A stretch of 64,000 nucleotides of DNA, taken from NCBI RefSeq assembly GCF_016862795.1, contig NZ_BONQ01000018.1:21661-85660 (forward strand), given 5' to 3'. This DNA is from Dactylosporangium siamense (GTDB lineage Bacteria; Actinomycetota; Actinomycetes; Mycobacteriales; Micromonosporaceae). The notes below the pieces were generated by a model. It was not told the DNA's origin and did no database searches. It saw nothing but the letters and a program-made list of their open reading frames with translations. Of this stretch, positions 41,554-56,072 are shown piece by piece; position 1 is the stretch's first letter; each line of letters starts with the position of its first letter. A program made the position numbers and the translations under genes.

Positions 41554-43248
41554 ATGACGACCGCAGCACTCGCCCGCGGCGCGAACACCGCGATCGACGA
41601 GACGGCGGTCGAGGCCCGCGTGGCCTGGCGCGCCGGCGCGACCGTCGACGCGTGCGCGCTGCTCGTCGGCGAGGGCGGCAAGGTGCGCGGCGACGCCGAC
41701 TTCGTGTTCTACAACCAGCCGCGGGACGGGTCGGGCGCGGTGTCGTTGCGTACCGACGGATCCAACGCGGCGAACCTCGCCGTCGACCTCGCACGCGTGC
41801 CCGCGGACGTCGCCGGTGTCGTCATCGCCGGCTCGATGGACACCGGCACGTTCGACGCGGTGCCGGGCCTCGAGGTCACCGTCCGGGGCCCGGGCGGCCG
41901 GGTCCTCGCGAGCTTCCCGGTGCGCGACGTCGAGCCGGTCACCGCGATGGTGTTCGGCGAGTTCTACCGGCGGCAGGGGCGCTGGAAGTTCCGCGCCATC
42001 GGGCAGGGCTGGGACTCCGGGCTCGACGGCCTGGTGACGGCCTATGGCGTGACGGTCACCTCGTCGCCTTCCTTGCCTGCGGCGCCTCCCTTGCCTGCCG
42101 CGCCTCCCTTGCCTGCCGCGCCTCCCTTGCCTGCCGCGCCTCCCTTGCCTGCCACGCCTGCGTCGCCTTCCTTGCCTGCGGCGCCGTCCTCGCCCCGGCC
42201 GGACTGGTATCCGGCGCACGGAAACCCTTCCCAGTTGCGCTGGTGGAACGGCACCGAGTGGAGCGTGCAGACGGTGCCGCTCATCCACGACACGCCCACC
42301 GTCTGCGGGCGGTGCGGCGGGCCGAAGTACCGCAACCACGCCGGCGTGCAGTCCACCTGCCGCCGGTGCGAGCCGGAGATCGCCAACGTCCTGAACGTGT
42401 GGCGGGGCCGGGCGGCCCGGGTCCTCGCCACGTCCGGGACCGCCGAGCCGGCGTGGTCACAGCTGTGGGCCGAGCTGCGCCACCAGCGGGTGCGGGAGGA
42501 CGCCGGCCTTTCGGCGCTGCGCCCCCTCGCGCTGCAGCATCTGCATCAGCTGCTGACGTTCGCGTTCGCCGACGGCGTCATCGAACAGCACGAGATGGAC
42601 GCGTTCGACGAGGCGGTCGCCGCCCTCCGCGTCGTCGACCCGGTGATCAGCGACATGCGCCGCCGGTTGCGCCGCGGCCTCGAACTCGGCCTGATCAGCA
42701 ACGGCGACGTACCCCGGGTCACCTCCAGCACCCTGCACCTCGACGCGGACGAGATCCTGCACCTGGAGGTGCCGGCGGCGCGGGTGCAGCAGCAGGCAAG
42801 GGGAACCAAACGCAGCAGCGGCCGCCTGATCGTGACGAACGCCAAGCTGCGCTTCGTCGGTGACAGCACCGGCTCCGACCTCGCCTGGGCGAAGGTCCTC
42901 GAGGCACGCCCCGAGTACGGCACCGTCGTCGTCGCGGCCACCACCTCCCGCGGCGGCGGCACCTACGAGGTCGGCGACCCCGAGTACGTGGCCGCGGTCC
43001 TCACCGGCGTCGTGAAGATCGCCAAGCGGACCGCTCAGTTGCCGGCCCAGCGCGACTCCCGGTCCGTCCCGCCCGCGGTCAGGGCCGAGGTGTGGCGCCG
43101 CGACGGCGGTGCGTGCGTGGAGTGCCAGGCCACCGAGTACCTCGAGTTCGACCACGTCATCCCGTGGAGCCGCGGCGGCGCGACCAGCGTCGGCAACCTC
43201 CAGCTGCTGTGCCGCCGCTGCAACCTCGCCAAGGGCGCCCGCATCTGA
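41554..43248 (+). CDS. TerD - TerB-like - HNH nuclease fusion protein
   Basis: 564 residues. TerD domain (~1-162) with [12 protein letters not shown] and [15 protein letters not shown], motifs nearly identical to the TerD part of the exonuclease fusion at 24207-26249. Linker (~165-210) of LPAAPP repeats encoded by an 18-bp tandem repeat. Short DUF2510-like [21 protein letters not shown]. Zinc ribbon (CGRCGG, CRRC). TerB-like helical domain (~275-375). PH-like domain (~380-480). C-terminal HNH endonuclease ([22 protein letters not shown]). The start is fixed by GGAGG (41541-41545). It probably links a stress or invasion signal to DNA cleavage. The trigger is unknown. Confidence 0.87.
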   Translation: MTTAALARGANTAIDETAVEARVAWRAGATVDACALLVGEGGKVRGDADFVFYNQPRDGSGAVSLRTDGSNAANLAVDLARVPADVAGVVIAGSMDTGTFDAVPGLEVTVRGPGGRVLASFPVRDVEPVTAMVFGEFYRRQGRWKFRAIGQGWDSGLDGLVTAYGVTVTSSPSLPAAPPLPAAPPLPAAPPLPAAPPLPATPASPSLPAAPSSPRPDWYPAHGNPSQLRWWNGTEWSVQTVPLIHDTPTVCGRCGGPKYRNHAGVQSTCRRCEPEIANVLNVWRGRAARVLATSGTAEPAWSQLWAELRHQRVREDAGLSALRPLALQHLHQLLTFAFADGVIEQHEMDAFDEAVAALRVVDPVISDMRRRLRRGLELGLISNGDVPRVTSSTLHLDADEILHLEVPAARVQQQARGTKRSSGRLIVTNAKLRFVGDSTGSDLAWAKVLEARPEYGTVVVAATTSRGGGTYEVGDPEYVAAVLTGVVKIAKRTAQLPAQRDSRSVPPAVRAEVWRRDGGACVECQATEYLEFDHVIPWSRGGATSVGNLQLLCRRCNLAKGARI

Positions 43249-43261
43249 CGCCGTTCGTGCC

Positions 43262-43395
43262 GCCGTCGTTGACCGCTGTTTGACCGCTGTCGGTGGCCGC
43301 TGTCGTTGATCGCTGTTTGACCGCCGTCGTTTGGTCGTCGTTGTTGATCGCTGTTTGACCGCCGTTGTTGGCGGTCGTCGTTGATCGCTGTTTCG
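43262..43395. repeat. 37-38 bp tandem repeat, four copies, between convergent genes
   Basis: GTTGAYCGCTGTTT begins at 43268, 43305, 43343 and 43380, each followed by GACCGCYGTCG-like sequence (the last copy is truncated). Units are contiguous and imperfect. The tract fills the gap between the TerD-HNH stop (43248) and the stop of the convergent glycosylase gene (43407). Confidence 0.8.
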
Positions 43396-43406
43396 GCGCG
43401 GCCGAT

Positions 43407-44573
43407 TTATCGCTGCAGGTCGAGGCCGAGCCAGGCGGCCAGCTCCGCGATCTCGGCGTCGACGGCGGTCCGGTCGAACGGCTCGTCCTCGTGGACCGCG
43501 TTGACCCGCAGCACCCCCGCCTTGCGGTCCGCGGTCGCGTCGAGCTTGCCGACGAGCCGGTCACCGAGCAGGATCGGCAGCGCGTAGTACCCCCACCGGC
43601 GGTTCGCGACCGGCTTGTACATCTCCAGCCCGTAGTCGAAGCCGAACAGCTCCAGGGTCCGCTTCCGGTCGTGAATCAGCCGGTCGAACGGCGACAGCAG
43701 CGCGGCCCGACCGGTGAACGGCTCCCCGAGCCGGTCGAGCTGCCCGGGATCGACCCGCCACGCGCCCTTGACGCCCTCGACCACCACGGGCTCACCGACC
43801 TCGCCGACGCCCCACGGCTCGATCGGCACCTCCGTCGTCTTCGCCCGGGCGATCCCGAGCGCCCGCAGCCGCCGCTCGCCCCGCCGGCGCGGCGCCTCGT
43901 CCGCGGGGACGGGCGGGCCGTCCGGGTACACCCGCTCGGCCAGGTCCCACAGCCGGTCCCGGCCCTGCCGCCCGGCGACCGCCACCTCACCCATCGCCGC
44001 CATCAGATCGAGGAGCCGGATCACGTTCTGGTCGTTGGTCCACCCGGTCGACGCCCACGGCACCGCGCACGTGTCCGGCAGCGTCCGCGACGGCAGCGGC
44101 CCGTCCGCCGCCAGCCGGGCGAGAATGTCCTGCCGGCACGCGTCATTGGCCCGGATCCACTCGGGATGCCGCGAGTACTTGAACGCCCCGGGCGCGTGGT
44201 CGCGGCGCAGTGCCATCTCCGCCCGGTACAGCGCGAGGTCCTCGGCCGGCCGGATCGTCGCGGCCAGCTCGACGAGCTCGCGCCGCTTGAGCGCGTCGAC
44301 CAGGTCGGCCGGTGCGTACGTGGCACCGAGCCGGCTCCACGCCACGAGATCCGCGGTGGGCGCGATCGCCGCGGTCGGGTCGATCTGCAGCAGCGTCAGG
44401 TGCCGCACCACGTCGAGGAGCCCACCGGGTCGGGGCCGCTGGTCGCCGAGGAGTTCGACGGGCCGGGGCCGCTGAGCGTCGAGGAGCTCATCGGGCCGCT
44501 GGTCATCGAGCAGCTGCGCGCGCACCGCGATCCGACGCGCGTCAACGAGTGAGAGCCGGTGTGTGGTCACCAC
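43407..44573 (-). CDS. AlkX/YcaQ-type DNA glycosylase-like winged-helix protein
   Basis: A 388-residue protein of the HTH_42 superfamily (AlkZ/YcaQ). These proteins unhook interstrand crosslinks or excise alkylated bases. The active-site motif LLQID gives QxD, as in the AlkX/YcaQ branch, not the QxQ of AlkZ. C-terminal landmarks are LLSPFDRLIHDRKR and KLDATADRKAGVLRV. An unusual N-terminal insertion (~residues 20-52) consists of imperfect repeats of DxQRPxELL type, encoded by a ~36-bp tandem repeat. The start is GTG at 44573. Confidence 0.82.
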   Translation of the reverse strand: MVTTHRLSLVDARRIAVRAQLLDDQRPDELLDAQRPRPVELLGDQRPRPGGLLDVVRHLTLLQIDPTAAIAPTADLVAWSRLGATYAPADLVDALKRRELVELAATIRPAEDLALYRAEMALRRDHAPGAFKYSRHPEWIRANDACRQDILARLAADGPLPSRTLPDTCAVPWASTGWTNDQNVIRLLDLMAAMGEVAVAGRQGRDRLWDLAERVYPDGPPVPADEAPRRRGERRLRALGIARAKTTEVPIEPWGVGEVGEPVVVEGVKGAWRVDPGQLDRLGEPFTGRAALLSPFDRLIHDRKRTLELFGFDYGLEMYKPVANRRWGYYALPILLGDRLVGKLDATADRKAGVLRVNAVHEDEPFDRTAVDAEIAELAAWLGLDLQR

Positions 44574-44673
44574 CCGAGGCTATGACGCGACCGGCGTTTG
44601 CTGTGCACCGAGTGGTGCCGCGTCTGATCACCCCGTCCGGCGACCGCTTCACTTGCACGGTACCCCAGCCCAC

Positions 44674-45441
44674 CTAATCGATCTCCGATGCCGCCACCGT
44701 CCGCGTACCCTCGGTGATTCGGCTCGGCAGGGCCCCTGGTGGGACGGCGCGATAGATGCTGGCGCGTTTGGCGTAGCGGGTGGCGAGGTCCCGCCACTGC
44801 TTGAACCGGTTGAAACACCGCTCCACGACGTTGCGCTGCCGGTACAGGGCCTTGTCGAAGTCCGGTGCTCGTCCACCGGGCTGGTTGATGCTGATCGCGT
44901 CCAGCAGGCGCAGCAGTTGCGGGTTGTCGCCGGCCTGACACGGGGTGAGCAGGATCGACAACGGCCGCCCCGCCCGTCGACCGCGATATGAATCTTTGCG
45001 CTCAGCCCGCCCCGGGACCGGCCGATCGCCTCACCGTCCTGCGCACCGACCGTCGCACCGGTAGCGCCCAGGCCTGCAGATCCCCTTTTTGTGGGCGCCA
45101 GCCGCGTGCTGATGCGCCCGGACCACCGAGGAATCCACGGAGATCGTCCACTCCACCGGCGCCCCGTCGTCGTGAACCTGCGCCACGGCAAGGATCCGGT
45201 CCCAGGTGCCGTCAGCGGTCCACCGCCGCAACCGCTCATGACACGTCCTCCACGGCCCATAGCGTTCCGGCAGATCCCGCCACGGCGCACCCGTCCGCGT
45301 CTTCCACAAGATCCCGTCGAACACCTGCCGATGGTCGCGCCACCTGCCCGAACGCTTCCCAGTCGCAACCCGGTGTCCAGCTGGTGTCGCGGCACCGCCG
45401 CGCGATCCACCCAGGCCGCCCAGGAGCACCGCGCGATCCAC
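44674..45441 (-). mobile_element. Degenerate IS5-family transposase
   Basis: Minus-strand pieces of one IS5/IS427-type transposase lie in three frames. The N-terminal part is ILWKTRTGAPWRDLPERYG with TISVDSSVVRAHQHAAG (first catalytic Asp). The middle is IGRSRGGLSAKIHIAVDGRG. The C-terminal part is SILLTPCQAGDNPQLL, then YRQRNVVERCFNRFKQWR (catalytic Glu). Frameshifts separate the parts. About 50-60 residues are missing before PDFDKALYR, including the second catalytic Asp region (usually DKAY). Terminal inverted repeats were not found. Inactive. Confidence 0.8.
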
Positions 45442-45488
45442 CCAGGCCGCCCAGGAGCAAATGCCGGCCTGCCGGGTGCCCCAGGAGC
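45399..45488. repeat. 31-bp direct duplication beside the IS remnant
   Basis: CGCGATCCACCCAGGCCGCC followed by CAGGAGCA occurs at 45401 and again at 45432, with a partial third CCAGGAGC at 45481. It lies at the 5' end of the transposase remnant. Confidence 0.7.
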
Positions 45489-45534
45489 GATGCCGGCCCG
45501 TCGCAGACGGGACGGCATCGCACCGTGCGGTGGG

Positions 45535-51006
<5,472 letters not shown>

Positions 51007-51256
51007 CGGTTGAGCCTCCCAAGAACCAACGGCCCGCGCCGCGGAGCGGCGTCGCCGACAAACAGCAGGCGACGTCCCGGGTTCCGGAGCGTCGCCTGCA
51101 CCTTGTTCCACCCTGCGTGATTACCGCCGAGTACGCCACTGTGCCGATCACGTAACCCGGTGCCGTCGAGTTGTTGGGATCCTACAAAAGAGGTCTGCGC
51201 CATCCGCCATTTCAGGAGTGACCGGCGTCACCCTGTGGTAACCGAAGGTTCTCGTG
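51007..51256 (-). promoter_or_regulatory. Upstream region of the carboxylase gene
   Basis: About 250 bp without a gene, between the carboxylase start and the azoreductase stop. It has the carboxylase ribosome-binding site (GGGAGG) and a possible extended -10 (TGTAGGAT, about 51178-51185 on the minus strand). It is less GC-rich than its flanks. No clear operator was seen. Confidence 0.35.
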
Positions 51257-51910
51257 TCATTGGTGCGGCAGGTGTACGGGTGGCGCCGCGAACGCCGGTG
51301 CCAGGTGCTGCGCCCGGCTGATCGCGGTGGTCATCGCCGACTCGCGCAGCGCCGAGACGTCGGTCGGCTGTGCGTAGATGAAGTCGATGTCGGTGATCCC
51401 GACGAACCCGAAGATGGACCGCAGGTAGGGCTCCTGGAAGTCGAGCGCGTGCAGCGGCCCGGCGGGCGAGTAGTCGCTGCCCCGCGCGGTGACGCAGACC
51501 ATCCGCTTGCCGTGCACGAGCGGCTCCGGGTAGCCCAGGTCGTTGAACCGGAACAGGTAGCCGGGCTGCACGATGCAGTCGATGTAGTACTTCAGCGTGT
51601 ACGGGATGCTCAGGTTCCACATCGGGGTGGAGATCAGGTAGGCGTCCGCCGCCAGGAACCGCGCGATGAGCTGCTCGATCTGCCGCCACGACTCGACGTG
51701 CTCGCGCCCGATCGGCTGCCCCTGGTTGAGCGTGTACTTGGTCTCGATGTTGTTCCCGGCGAGCGCCGGCAGATCCCGGTTGAACAGGTCGACGACCTCG
51801 ACCTCAAGATCCGGCGCGTGCCGGCCGAGCTCGTCGAGGAACTGCTGGGACACCTGCAGGGTGTTCGACTTGTCGCTGCGGGGTGAGGCGATGACGTGCA
51901 GGACCTTCAT
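51257..51910 (-). CDS. FMN-dependent NADH-azoreductase
   Basis: A 217-residue flavodoxin-like reductase of the AzoR family, a quinone/azo reductase working as a dimer in the cytosol. Landmarks are the phosphate-binding ASPRSDKSNTLQ, the FMN-contacting PMWNLSIPYTLKYYID and GSDYSP. The ATG at 51910 follows GAGGGAGA. Likely role: detoxification of quinones or oxidative-stress defence. No operon partner is apparent. Confidence 0.92.
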   Translation of the reverse strand: MKVLHVIASPRSDKSNTLQVSQQFLDELGRHAPDLEVEVVDLFNRDLPALAGNNIETKYTLNQGQPIGREHVESWRQIEQLIARFLAADAYLISTPMWNLSIPYTLKYYIDCIVQPGYLFRFNDLGYPEPLVHGKRMVCVTARGSDYSPAGPLHALDFQEPYLRSIFGFVGITDIDFIYAQPTDVSALRESAMTTAISRAQHLAPAFAAPPVHLPHQ

Positions 51911-52106
51911 GGTCTCCCTCTTCTGGGCACGCGCAGCGACGGGAATGTCGCCCGTCAATTGTCGACAGTCGACCATCGCTGCAAGATCGCCCGGACGGCC
52001 ACTTCCGCCGACCCGTTGAGCGGCCCGCGCCACGCAACGGCCGAGCCGGCACGAACCTGGCACCCGTACGAGCTGAGCCGGTGCGGCGGGATCGCCGACA
52101 GCACGG

Positions 52107-52574
52107 TCAGCGGGACTCCCACATCGACGCGGCCGTCGGTGGCTCGAACTCCTCGAAGACCAGCAGGGTGCGGGTGCTCACCACGCCCGGCATGCCCTGG
52201 ATGACGTCCAGGACGAGGCGGCGCAGGTCGGCGTTGTCCTTGGCGCGCACCAGCAGGATCACGTCGAACTCGCCGCCGACGAGGGCGATGTGCACGACCC
52301 CCGGCAGGGCCCGCAGCTGCTCGCCGACCACCCGCCACTCGGCCTGGCGCAGGTTGACCGTCACGTACGCCGACGTGCCCATCCCGGCGGCCACGTGGTC
52401 GACGTCGGCGCGGAAGCCACGGATGACGTCCGTGTCCCGCAGGCGCTGCACCCGGGCGTAGGCGTTGGCGCGGGAGATGTGCAGCAGTTCGGCCAGGGTG
52501 CGCATCGACATGCGGCCGTCCCGGCTGAGCTCCACGAGGATCCGGCGGTCGATGTCGTCGAGCGGGGCGGCCAC
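52107..52574 (-). CDS. Lrp/AsnC-family regulator
   Basis: A 155-residue regulator with the Lrp helix-turn-helix at the N-terminus (DIDRRILVELSRDGRMSMRTLAELLHIS) and a RAM ligand-binding domain (GVVHIALVGGEFDVILLVRAKD). It starts with GTG at 52574 behind AGGAAGGGGG. It is divergent from the 2-oxoacid dehydrogenase operon (131 bp apart), as BkdR-like regulators are. Branched-chain amino acids or their keto acids are plausible effectors. Confidence 0.9.
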   Translation of the reverse strand: MAAPLDDIDRRILVELSRDGRMSMRTLAELLHISRANAYARVQRLRDTDVIRGFRADVDHVAAGMGTSAYVTVNLRQAEWRVVGEQLRALPGVVHIALVGGEFDVILLVRAKDNADLRRLVLDVIQGMPGVVSTRTLLVFEEFEPPTAASMWESR

Positions 52575-52705
52575 CTGTCTCGGCCCCCTTCCTGAACGAA
52601 GCCTAGGTTTGGACGTTTGGCATCGTACGGTGGGCTCCGGGCCTCCATCTTCTCGTTCTTCGCCGGGAACTGGAACGCGAATGGCGCGAGGCCCAGGATT
52701 GCGGC

Positions 52706-53806
52706 ATGACGCGTGACCCGAGTCACCTGCTGCCGGCCGCGGAGCCGGTGGCCCTGATCGACGCCGACGGACGGGCCATCAAGGGCGCCGACGGCACGGC
52801 GTACCCCGCGCCGGACGACGCGGCACTCGTCAAGGCGCTCGGGGCGCTGCTCACCGCGCGGCGGCTCAACGACCAGGCGTACGCGCTCGTGCGGCAGGGA
52901 CGGCTGGCGGTGTACCCGTCCTCGCACGGGCAGGAGGCCTGCCAGGTCGCCGCGGCCCAGGTCCTCGACGAGGGCGACTGGCTGTTCCCGACCTACCGGG
53001 ACACGGTCGCCGCCGTCGGCCGGGGCGTCGACCCCGTCGAGGCGCTGAGCCTGCTCAAGGGCGACTGGCACTGCGGCTACGACCCGCACGAGCATCACGT
53101 CGCGCCGCACGCCACGCCCCTGGCCACCCAGCTGCCGCACGCGGTCGGGGTCGCGCACGCGGCCACCCTGCGGGGTGAGCCGACCGTCGTCATGGCCATG
53201 TGCGGCGACGGCGGCACCAGCGAGGGCGACTTCCACGAGGCGCTGAACTTCGCCGCCGTCTTCCACGCCCCGGTCGTGTTCTTCATCCAGAACAATGGTT
53301 ACGCCATCAGCGTCCCGCTGTCCCGGCAGACCGCGGCGCCGTCCCTGGCGCACAAGGGCGTCGGCTACGGCGTGCCCGGCGAACGCGTCGACGGCAACGA
53401 CATGGCCGCGCTGCTCGCCGTCCTCGGCGCCGCCGTCGCCCGGGCCCGCGCCGGCGGCGGCCCGCAGCTGGTCGAGGCGCTCACGTATCGGATGCAGGCG
53501 CACACCAACGCCGACGACGCCACCCGCTACCGCGACGACGCCGAGGTCGCCGCGTGGGTCGAACGGGACCCGATCACCCGGCTGCGGACCCACCTGCTCG
53601 ACCGCGGCCTGATCGGCCCCGAGCAGTTGCAGGACTTCGCCGCCGAGGCCGAACGCGTCGCCACCCACCTGCGCGACGGCCTCAACCGCGACGTCGAGCC
53701 CGACCCGGCCGACCTGTTCGCACACGTCTACGCGACCCCCACGCCGCAGCTGCGGGAGCAGGCGGCCCTGGTGGCCGACGAGCTCAGCCGAGAAGGAGCC
53801 CGCTGA
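52706..53806 (+). CDS. 2-oxoacid dehydrogenase E1 alpha (branched-chain type)
   Basis: A 366-residue thiamine-diphosphate enzyme subunit. The ThDP motif runs from GDGGTSEGDFHEALNFA to NNGYAIS. YPSSHGQEACQVAA, YRDTVAAVGRG and HATPLATQLPHAVG are typical of branched-chain 2-oxoacid and related pyruvate E1 alpha chains. With E1 beta it decarboxylates 2-oxo acids from Val, Leu and Ile. In actinomycetes this supplies branched starter acyl-CoAs for fatty acids. The stop overlaps the E1 beta start (TGATG). Confidence 0.9.
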   Translation: MTRDPSHLLPAAEPVALIDADGRAIKGADGTAYPAPDDAALVKALGALLTARRLNDQAYALVRQGRLAVYPSSHGQEACQVAAAQVLDEGDWLFPTYRDTVAAVGRGVDPVEALSLLKGDWHCGYDPHEHHVAPHATPLATQLPHAVGVAHAATLRGEPTVVMAMCGDGGTSEGDFHEALNFAAVFHAPVVFFIQNNGYAISVPLSRQTAAPSLAHKGVGYGVPGERVDGNDMAALLAVLGAAVARARAGGGPQLVEALTYRMQAHTNADDATRYRDDAEVAAWVERDPITRLRTHLLDRGLIGPEQLQDFAAEAERVATHLRDGLNRDVEPDPADLFAHVYATPTPQLREQAALVADELSREGAR

Positions 53807-54846
53807 TGACCGCCGTCGCAGAGCCCATGACCGCGTCGCCCGCGAAGCGGGTCGAGACCGAGCCCGAGCGCGGCACGCTGTCGATGGCGCAGGCGCTGAA
53901 CCGGGCCCTGCGCGACGCCATGGCCGAGGACCCGGCGGTCGTCGTGTTCGGCGAGGACGTCGGCGCGCTCGGCGGCGTCTTCCGCGTCACCGACGGCCTC
54001 ACCGCCGACTTCGGCGAGGCCCGCTGCTTCGACACGCCCCTGGCCGAGTCCGGCATCGTCGGCATGGCCGTGGGCATGGCCATGAACGGCATGCGTCCCG
54101 TCGTGGAGATGCAGTTCGACGCGTTCGCGTACCCGGCGTTCGAGCAGATCGTCAGCCACGTCGCGAAGATGCGCAACCGCACCCGCGGGCGGGTCGCGCT
54201 GCCGATGGTGATCCGCGTGCCGTACGCGGGCGGCATCGGCGGCGTCGAGCACCACTGCGACTCCTCGGAGGCCTACTACGCCCACACCCCGGGCCTGCAC
54301 GTGCTCGCCCCGGCCACGCCGGCGGACGCGTACACGTTGCTGCGCGCGGCGATCGCGTCACCGGACCCGGTCGTGTTCCTGGAGCCCAAGAAGCTCTACT
54401 GGAGCAAGGGTGAGGTTGAAATGCCGTCCCGGGCCCCCGGCATCGGCTCGGCCGTCGTCCGCCGCCACGGTACGGATGCCACGCTGATCGCATACGGACC
54501 GGCCGTTCCGGTCGCCCTGGACGCCGCCGAGGCCGCCGCCCGTGAAGGGCGCAGCCTCCAGGTGGTCGACCTGCGCTCGATCGTGCCGTTCGACGACGAG
54601 ACCGTGTGCGCGGCGGTGCGCTCCACCGGCCGGGCCGTGGTCGTCGCCGAGGCCGCCGGGTTCGCCGGGGTCTCCGCCGAGATCGTCGCCCGGGTCACGG
54701 AGCGCTGCTTCAACGCCCTCGCCGCACCGATCCGGCGGGTCGGCGGGTTCGACATCCCGTATCCGCCGCCGAAGCTCGAACACTTCCAGCTGCCGGGCGT
54801 GGACCGGATCCTCGACGCGGTCGACGACCTGCAGTGGGAGCAGTGA
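53806..54846 (+). CDS. 2-oxoacid dehydrogenase E1 beta
   Basis: A 346-residue partner of E1 alpha. It shows the family motifs VVVFGEDVGALGGVFRVT, DTPLAESGIVGMAVGMAMNG, QFDAFAYPAFEQI and the C-terminal domain ending near PYPPPKLEHFQLPG. Its first ~25 residues precede the conserved fold. Start and stop both overlap neighbouring genes by 1 bp, so E1 alpha, E1 beta and E2 are translationally coupled. Confidence 0.92.
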   Translation: MTAVAEPMTASPAKRVETEPERGTLSMAQALNRALRDAMAEDPAVVVFGEDVGALGGVFRVTDGLTADFGEARCFDTPLAESGIVGMAVGMAMNGMRPVVEMQFDAFAYPAFEQIVSHVAKMRNRTRGRVALPMVIRVPYAGGIGGVEHHCDSSEAYYAHTPGLHVLAPATPADAYTLLRAAIASPDPVVFLEPKKLYWSKGEVEMPSRAPGIGSAVVRRHGTDATLIAYGPAVPVALDAAEAAAREGRSLQVVDLRSIVPFDDETVCAAVRSTGRAVVVAEAAGFAGVSAEIVARVTERCFNALAAPIRRVGGFDIPYPPPKLEHFQLPGVDRILDAVDDLQWEQ

Positions 54847-56072
54847 TGGCGACGTTTCTGCTGCCGGACCTCGGCGAGGGCCTCACCGAGGCGGAGATCG
54901 TGCGGTGGCTGGTCGCCGAGGGCGACGTCGTCGCCGTGGACCAGAGCATCGTCGAGGTGGAGACCGCGAAGTCCCTCGTCGAGGTGCCGTCGCCGTTCGC
55001 CGGCCGGGTCGAGACGCTGCACGCCGCGCCCGGCGCCACCGTGCTGGTCGGCAGGCCGCTGGTGACGGTGGCGGCGGTGGACCGCGAGCCCGTGGCCGTC
55101 GCGACCTACCGCGAGGAGGAACAGGCCGGGTCCGGCAACGTGCTCATCGGCTACGGCACCTCGGCCGGCGCCGCGACAGCCGGTCGCCGGCGCCGGCCGC
55201 GCGGCAACGTCCGCCCGGTCGCTCCCGCGTTCCCGGATCCGGAGACGCGACGGGTGCCGCTGGTCGTCTCGCCGCTGGTGCGCAACCTCGCCCGGGAGAG
55301 CGGCGTGGACCTGCGCACCGTCGACGGGACCGGCGACGGTGGCGTCATCACCCGGTCCGACGTGCAGCGCGCCGTCGCCGTCCCCGGTGCCTCGGGGGAG
55401 CGGCGGGTGCCGCTCAACGGGTTCCGCAAGGCCGTGGCGGCGGCGTTGAGCCGCAGCCGGGCCGAGATCCCCGAGGCGACCGTCTGGGTCGACGTCGACG
55501 CCACGAAGCTGTGGCAGCTGCGCGCGAGCGCGCCGGCCGGGCCGGGCCTGATCGCGTACGTCGCCCGGTTCGTCGTCGCTGGGCTGCGGCAGTATCCGGT
55601 GTTCAACGCGCGCCTCGACACCGGACGGCAGGAGATCGTCGAGTTCGACCGGGTCGACCTGGGCATCGCCGTGCAGGGTGCCCGGGGGCTCGTCGTCCCC
55701 GCCGTCGTGGGCGCGGACACGATGACCACCGCGCAGCTCGACGGGGAGATCCGCCGGCTCACCGCGAGCGCCCGCGAGGGGCGCACGAGCCCGGCGGAGC
55801 TGTCGGCGGGGACGTTCACGCTCAACAACTACGGCGCGTTCCGGGTCGACGGCAGCGCCGCGATCATCAACCACCCGCAGGTCGCGATCCTCGGCCTCGG
55901 CCGGATCATCGACCGGCCCTGGGTCGTGGACGGCCAGCTGTGCGTCCGTAAGATCACGCAGATGAGCTTCGTGTTCGACCACCGCGTCTGCGACGGCGGC
56001 ACCGCCGCCGGGTTCATGCGCAGCGTCGCGGACGCGATCGAGGACCCGGCCTCGGCCATCGCCAGGCTGTGA
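54846..56072 (+). CDS. 2-oxoacid dehydrogenase E2 (dihydrolipoyl acyltransferase)
   Basis: A 408-residue core subunit. One lipoyl domain (~1-78) carries the lipoylation site VETAKSLVEVP. A basic, Arg-rich linker (~110-130) follows. Next is a peripheral-subunit-binding domain (~140-175, SPLVRNLARESGVDLRTVDGTG). The catalytic acyltransferase domain ends with the active-site DHRVCDGG. It transfers the acyl group from lipoate to CoA. No E3 (dihydrolipoyl dehydrogenase) gene follows, so E3 is presumably shared from elsewhere in the genome. Confidence 0.92.
   Translation: MATFLLPDLGEGLTEAEIVRWLVAEGDVVAVDQSIVEVETAKSLVEVPSPFAGRVETLHAAPGATVLVGRPLVTVAAVDREPVAVATYREEEQAGSGNVLIGYGTSAGAATAGRRRRPRGNVRPVAPAFPDPETRRVPLVVSPLVRNLARESGVDLRTVDGTGDGGVITRSDVQRAVAVPGASGERRVPLNGFRKAVAAALSRSRAEIPEATVWVDVDATKLWQLRASAPAGPGLIAYVARFVVAGLRQYPVFNARLDTGRQEIVEFDRVDLGIAVQGARGLVVPAVVGADTMTTAQLDGEIRRLTASAREGRTSPAELSAGTFTLNNYGAFRVDGSAAIINHPQVAILGLGRIIDRPWVVDGQLCVRKITQMSFVFDHRVCDGGTAAGFMRSVADAIEDPASAIARL

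Noticed and set aside
44674..45441. Programmed frameshifting in the IS5-type transposase.
   Set aside because: More than one frame change is needed and the region around the second catalytic Asp is missing, so the copy is dead.
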